Below the pieces are notes generated by a model. It was given only the letters and a program-made list of their open reading frames with translations. It had not been told where the DNA came from and did no database searches. From Chloroflexota bacterium (GTDB lineage: Bacteria; Chloroflexota; Anaerolineae; Anaerolineales; Villigracilaceae): DNA of 10,000 bases. Positions within the stretch are counted from its first letter, which is position 1, and the number at the start of each line of letters is the position of its first letter. The stretch lies in assembly GCA_020217065.1 (NCBI GenBank), contig JAIWOB010000091.1, positions 1-10,000 on the forward strand, in the 5' to 3' direction. Made by a program: the position numbers and the translations under genes. Positions 6,941-10,000 of the stretch are shown one piece after another.

Positions 6941-9130
6941 ATGCGGTTTTTGGAATCCATCAAGAAACTAACCCTGGGCGCGAGGCTGAATATCCTGGCT
7001 TTCGTGATTTTCAGTCTCCTGCTGCTGGGGATGGTCCTTGCCACTAACTATAGCATGGACAGTTTCATGCTTCAGGCGGGTCGCCAGAATGTCGGTCAGG
7101 CAGCCGAGACGGTTCAACTGCGCTTTGACGAAATCGAAACCGAAATCCTGAATAACGCGGCGGCTCTCTCCAGGAATCTTGACTTGTTGAAAGCCCTCAA
7201 AGACGGGGATGTCCGCCCCGTTCAATCCGAGATTCTGATAGAAGCCGCCCGGTTCGATTTCGACGACGCCGATGTTGTCAACGCCAACGGCGAGCGTTTA
7301 TTCGATATAAACGCCGAGAACTCGGCGGACGAAGACCGCCTTATCAAACTGGCTTTGCTGGGTTTCGACGCCACCGGTATCGTCCTGGAAGCGGGGGAAA
7401 TCGCCCTTGCCGCCGCCGTTCCTATTTCCGACGAGTCGGGCGCAATCATCGGCGCGGTGATAGGCGGGCGCGCTATTGACGACGAAATGCTTCTGAGAGT
7501 CAACAATTTTTCGAGACACAGCCTTGACATAGCCCTAATCTTCAACGGCGTCATCGCCGCCAGCGAATTCGAAAGCGCCGAAGAAATGGAGGCTTATTCG
7601 CCCTTGCTGCTGGAGGCGAACGCAATCGGAGAAGCGCTCAATGGTCGGACCGTCATCGGGAATGAGTTGGTCGCAACAGGTCCCTCGGATGCGCCGCATC
7701 TATTCGGGCACGTTCCTCTCACCATCGGCGGCGAGACCCGCGCCGTCATCGGTCTTGCGGTCAACATGGGCGAACTGGCAGCCGCCAAAAGCGGATTGAT
7801 TTCCAATCAACGCGGCGTGTTTGCCTTTTTCGCCATCATCGGCAACATCATCCTGGCGTTCTTTGCCGCCTCTCAAATTTCCAAACCCATCCGCCAGATT
7901 CAGAAAGCGGCGGACAAAATAGCCGGGGGCGATTACACGCAGCGTGTGACGACCGCTTCGCAAAACGAAGTGGGGCGGATGGCAAACTCATTCAACCGCA
8001 TGGCGGAACAACTGCAAAATTTGGTGGCGGGACTGGAAGAGCGCGTGAAACAGCGCACCGCAGAGTTGGAACATCGCAGCGCGGAACTCGAACGCGCCTC
8101 AAAGGAAAGCGAAAAACGCGCCCAGAACCTGCAAACAATCGCCGAAATTGGTCAATACCTTTCCGCCGAAAAGGACTTGGAACATCTGCTACCCCTGATT
8201 GCGCGCACGGTAAGCGAGCGCTTCGGGTTCTACCATGTCGGCATTTTCCTCCTAAACGAAAGCGGGAGATACGCCGTCCTGCGCGCGGCAAACAGCGAAG
8301 GCGGGCAAAAAATGCTTGCCCGACAGCACAAGCTCGAGGTCGGTCAAGTCGGCATCGTGGGCAATGTGACAGCCACAGGCGTCCCGCGCATCGCGCTCGA
8401 TGTCGGCGCGGACGCCGTGTTTTTCAACAATCCCGACCTGCCGGATACTCATTCTGAAATGGCTTTGCCCTTGACCGCGCGCGACAAAGTCATTGGCGCG
8501 CTCGACGTGCAAAGCGTCGAACCTAACGCCTTCACGGAGTCCGATATTTCCACCCTCAGCCTGCTGGCAGACCAGATTGCCATCGCCATTGACAACGCCC
8601 GCCTGCTGGAGGAATCCCGTAACGCCCTCGAAGAATCCCGCTCTCTCTTCCGAGATTACCTTACTGATGCGTGGCAAAAGAAATCGGCGTACGAAATCAT
8701 GGGGTATCATCAAACTCTCGCGGGCGGTCAATTGATTAGCGGCGAAGAAAGCAAAGACGCCGCCGGCGACGAAAAAGGAGCGCTCACCGTGCCAATCAAG
8801 CTGCGCGGTCAGGTGATTGGAACCCTCAACATCCGCCCTAACGCCGAGGAAAGAGAATGGAGCGACGACGAAATCAATATTGTGCAAGCCGTCTGTGACC
8901 GCCTCGGTCTCGCCTTGGATAACGCCCGCCTATTCGAAGAAACTTCCTCGCGCGCCTCGCGTGAACGGCTGGTCACAGAAATCACGACCAAGATTCGCAG
9001 CGTCACAGACCCGCAGGAAATGATTCATACCGCTGTGAAAGAACTACAGCGCGCGCTTAACGTCAAACGGATTGAAATTGTCCCAGGAAAGTTGGAGATT
9101 GCGGAGCATTCAGAAGATGGAGGAAGTTAG
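6941..9130 (+). CDS. Cache-like, HAMP-GAF sensor protein without output domain
   Basis: This is a 729-residue sensor with membrane segments at about 15-37 and 292-311. The roughly 250-residue extracytoplasmic region between them looks Cache/PDC-like: 'ADVVNANGERLFD' (110-122) and 'ALAAAVPISDESGAIIGAVIGGRAID' (155-180) are the usual strand pattern. HAMP follows (312-364, 'QNEVGRMANSFNRMAEQL'), then a long coiled stem (360-410), GAF (about 400-560, core 'FNNPDLPDTHSE'), a shortened GAF-like unit (about 565-667, 'VPIKLRGQVIGTLNI') and a C-terminal helix (671-706). No kinase, cyclase or chemoreceptor domain is present. The only cysteine is C652, outside the first GAF. Its cytoplasmic half is closely related to that of the gene at 3738-6041, including a near-identical DNA block, while the input domain differs. 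The start is well supported by AAGGAG 9 nt upstream. Its stop lies 2 nt before the ParA-family ATPase start. Confidence 0.9.
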   Translation: MRFLESIKKLTLGARLNILAFVIFSLLLLGMVLATNYSMDSFMLQAGRQNVGQAAETVQLRFDEIETEILNNAAALSRNLDLLKALKDGDVRPVQSEILIEAARFDFDDADVVNANGERLFDINAENSADEDRLIKLALLGFDATGIVLEAGEIALAAAVPISDESGAIIGAVIGGRAIDDEMLLRVNNFSRHSLDIALIFNGVIAASEFESAEEMEAYSPLLLEANAIGEALNGRTVIGNELVATGPSDAPHLFGHVPLTIGGETRAVIGLAVNMGELAAAKSGLISNQRGVFAFFAIIGNIILAFFAASQISKPIRQIQKAADKIAGGDYTQRVTTASQNEVGRMANSFNRMAEQLQNLVAGLEERVKQRTAELEHRSAELERASKESEKRAQNLQTIAEIGQYLSAEKDLEHLLPLIARTVSERFGFYHVGIFLLNESGRYAVLRAANSEGGQKMLARQHKLEVGQVGIVGNVTATGVPRIALDVGADAVFFNNPDLPDTHSEMALPLTARDKVIGALDVQSVEPNAFTESDISTLSLLADQIAIAIDNARLLEESRNALEESRSLFRDYLTDAWQKKSAYEIMGYHQTLAGGQLISGEESKDAAGDEKGALTVPIKLRGQVIGTLNIRPNAEEREWSDDEINIVQAVCDRLGLALDNARLFEETSSRASRERLVTEITTKIRSVTDPQEMIHTAVKELQRALNVKRIEIVPGKLEIAEHSEDGGS
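8337..8442 (+). repeat. GAF-core DNA repeat, copy B (with 5251-5356)
   Basis: This is the counterpart of 5251-5356: 97 of 106 aligned bases are identical without gaps. The only run of amino-acid change inside is the ATG-N-P versus ATG-V-P position; the rest is almost all synonymous. Flanking GAF sequence is less similar, so identity peaks at this core. Confidence 0.8.
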
Positions 9131-9132
9131 CC

Positions 9133-9921
9133 ATGTATAAGACGATAGCCGTATCCAATGAAAAAGGCGGAGTGGCGAAAACGACCACCACCATATCCCT
9201 CGGCGCCGCCTTAGCCGACCTGGGACGCCGCGTCTTGTTAATTGATTTGGACGCGCAAGCCAACCTGACCCTGGCGCTGGGCTTTGAGCCAGCCGAGCTG
9301 GAACACACCTCCAGCGCCGTTCTGCTCGACAACGCCCCCCTGCTAAGCGCCTTGCGACAAACCGAAATCCCCAGCCTCGACCTGATTCCCTCCAATTTGC
9401 GGATAGAAACCTCGGAACAGTTTCTGCCGGTGCGCACTCATTACGCCTCCACCTTAAAGCGGGCAATCGCCAACGCGCCCAACCTTCCTTACGACTATAT
9501 CCTTCTGGACTGCCCGCCTTCGCTGGGCGCCGTCACCCAAAATGCGCTTACCGCCGCAGACCTGCTGCTCATCCCCACCCAGGCGGAATATTTCTCGGCG
9601 TACGCCCTGCGTAATATGATGACTCTTGTCCGCCGCATTCGAGAAGAGGAGAACCCCAGCCTGGCGTACCGCATCCTGGTCACCATGCTCGACAATAGAA
9701 ACCGCACCCACCGCAACATTCACGAACAACTTCGGGCAACCTTCGGCGAAGGCGTCTTCAGCACGGTAATTGAAATGGACACAAAATTGCGCGAAAGCTC
9801 GATTGCCGGTATGCCGATTTCGCGGTACAAGCCCGGCGCGCGCGGCGCCACTCAGTACCATGTGCTTGCCCAGGAAGTCATGGAATATGTCAAAGAAACC
9901 CAAAATCAACAAGCGGCTTGA
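9133..9921 (+). CDS. ParA/Soj-family P-loop ATPase
   Basis: This 262-residue cytoplasmic ATPase is of the small ParA/Soj type without an N-terminal DNA-binding extension. The deviant Walker A motif is KGGVAKTT (11-18) with both signature lysines K11 and K16; the usual G before the second lysine is A15. Walker A' is 'LLIDLDAQANLT' (35-46), Walker B is 'YILLDCPPSLG' (122-132), and 'PTQAEYFSAYAL' (148-159) matches the family. The C-terminal part has 'NRTHRNIHEQLRATFGEGVFSTVI' and 'ESSIAGMPISRYKPGARGATQYHVLAQEV', the usual Soj-like ending with basic residues that could contact DNA. GGAGG at 9119-9123, 9 nt before the ATG, supports the start. Family members form ATP-dependent dimers on the nucleoid to partition plasmids or chromosomes, or to position protein complexes. 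Its place 2 nt behind a sensor gene favours the positioning role, which is inferred. A recognisable ParB is not seen in the window. Confidence 0.92.
   Translation: MYKTIAVSNEKGGVAKTTTTISLGAALADLGRRVLLIDLDAQANLTLALGFEPAELEHTSSAVLLDNAPLLSALRQTEIPSLDLIPSNLRIETSEQFLPVRTHYASTLKRAIANAPNLPYDYILLDCPPSLGAVTQNALTAADLLLIPTQAEYFSAYALRNMMTLVRRIREEENPSLAYRILVTMLDNRNRTHRNIHEQLRATFGEGVFSTVIEMDTKLRESSIAGMPISRYKPGARGATQYHVLAQEVMEYVKETQNQQAA
9872..9877 (+). promoter_or_regulatory. Ribosome binding site for the overlapping downstream gene
   Basis: AGGAAG lies within the end of the ParA-family coding sequence, 9 nt before the ATG at 9887. This spacing supports that ATG as a real start inside the upstream gene, with translational coupling across a 35-nt overlap. 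Confidence 0.5.
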
Positions 9922-10000
9922 CAAGTTATTCCAGGGATTTTCTCCGGAAGACAGCGGGATAATCCCTCCGCCGCCCCAGAAAACCGCGAAAGAAACGACG
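9887..10000 (+). CDS. Start of an unidentified protein with basic N-terminus, 3'-truncated
   Basis: An open frame begins with ATG at 9887 and runs to the window edge: 38 codons, no stop. It overlaps the end of the ParA-family gene by 35 nt in another frame and has its own AGGAAG site. The protein begins MSKKPKINKRLDKLFQGF and continues into a proline-rich stretch (IIPPPPQ). The beginning, a basic patch followed by a short LDKLF helix, resembles the N-terminus of ParB-type partners (commonly K/R-rich followed by L-D-x-L-F), the part that stimulates ParA ATPase. It may equally start another GAF or kinase protein of this operon. It is too short to name. Operon position makes it a candidate partner of the ATPase and the possible output protein of the sensors. 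Confidence 0.6.
   Translation, partial: MSKKPKINKRLDKLFQGFSPEDSGIIPPPPQKTAKETT

Noticed and set aside
8252..8887. A 211-codon open frame on the minus strand
   Set aside because: It is antisense to the conserved GAF region of the third sensor. A similar antisense frame appears opposite the matching part of the first sensor, as expected from shared coding sequence, not from a real gene.
939..9130. Photoreceptor (bilin-binding) GAF domains
   Set aside because: None of the three main GAF domains contains a cysteine, so covalent bilin attachment within the GAF is not possible.
939..9130. Histidine kinases or methyl-accepting chemotaxis proteins
   Set aside because: After GAF and half-GAF there is no H-box, ATP-binding N/G boxes or chemoreceptor hairpin motif; each protein ends within about 50 residues.
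1..10000. CRISPR arrays, tRNA or rRNA genes, insertion sequences
   Set aside because: I saw no regularly spaced direct repeats, no transposase-like frame and no RNA gene; nearly every base lies in a supported coding sequence.

Overview
The window is protein-coding on the + strand almost from end to end. It reads as part of one long operon from a moderately GC-rich bacterium. My best guess is Chloroflexota, class Anaerolineae. This rests on recognising the style of the HAMP-GAF proteins, with their long coiled stems, the 'FNNPDLPxTRSE' GAF core and a shortened second GAF-like unit, all of which I associate with that group. No rRNA or other taxonomic marker is present, so the assignment is an inference.

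Layout: (1) 1-927, the 3' part of a lipoprotein solute-binding protein of the NMT1/SsuA/ThiY type. (2) 939-3725, a 928-aa membrane sensor (seven N-terminal membrane segments, Cache-like domain, membrane segment, HAMP, GAF, half-GAF). (3) 3738-6041, a 767-aa membrane sensor with an HBM-like helical sensor domain followed by HAMP, GAF and half-GAF. (4) 6038-6871, a second lipoprotein solute-binding protein, PstS-like. (5) 6941-9130, a 729-aa membrane sensor with a Cache-like domain followed by HAMP, GAF and half-GAF. (6) 9133-9921, a ParA/Soj-type ATPase. (7) 9887 to beyond the right edge, the start of another gene that overlaps the ParA gene in another frame. Junctions are 11 nt, 12 nt, a 4-nt ATGA overlap, 69 nt, 2 nt and a 35-nt overlap, so co-transcription and translational coupling are likely.

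How they may work together: the three sensors share one cytoplasmic module (HAMP, coiled stem, GAF, shortened GAF, conserved C-terminal helix) but carry three different extracytoplasmic input domains. None has a recognisable output domain: no histidine kinase, GGDEF/EAL, phosphatase or chemoreceptor signalling hairpin. The two solute-binding lipoproteins have no ABC permease or ATPase beside them in the window. The simplest reading is a multi-input sensory complex. In it, the binding proteins present ligands to the sensors, the sensors join through their shared cytoplasmic stalks, and output comes from a separate protein, possibly the truncated downstream gene. The ParA ATPase may position the assembly, as ParA-like proteins do for some chemoreceptor clusters. 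The domain calls come from the sequence; the joint function is a hypothesis.
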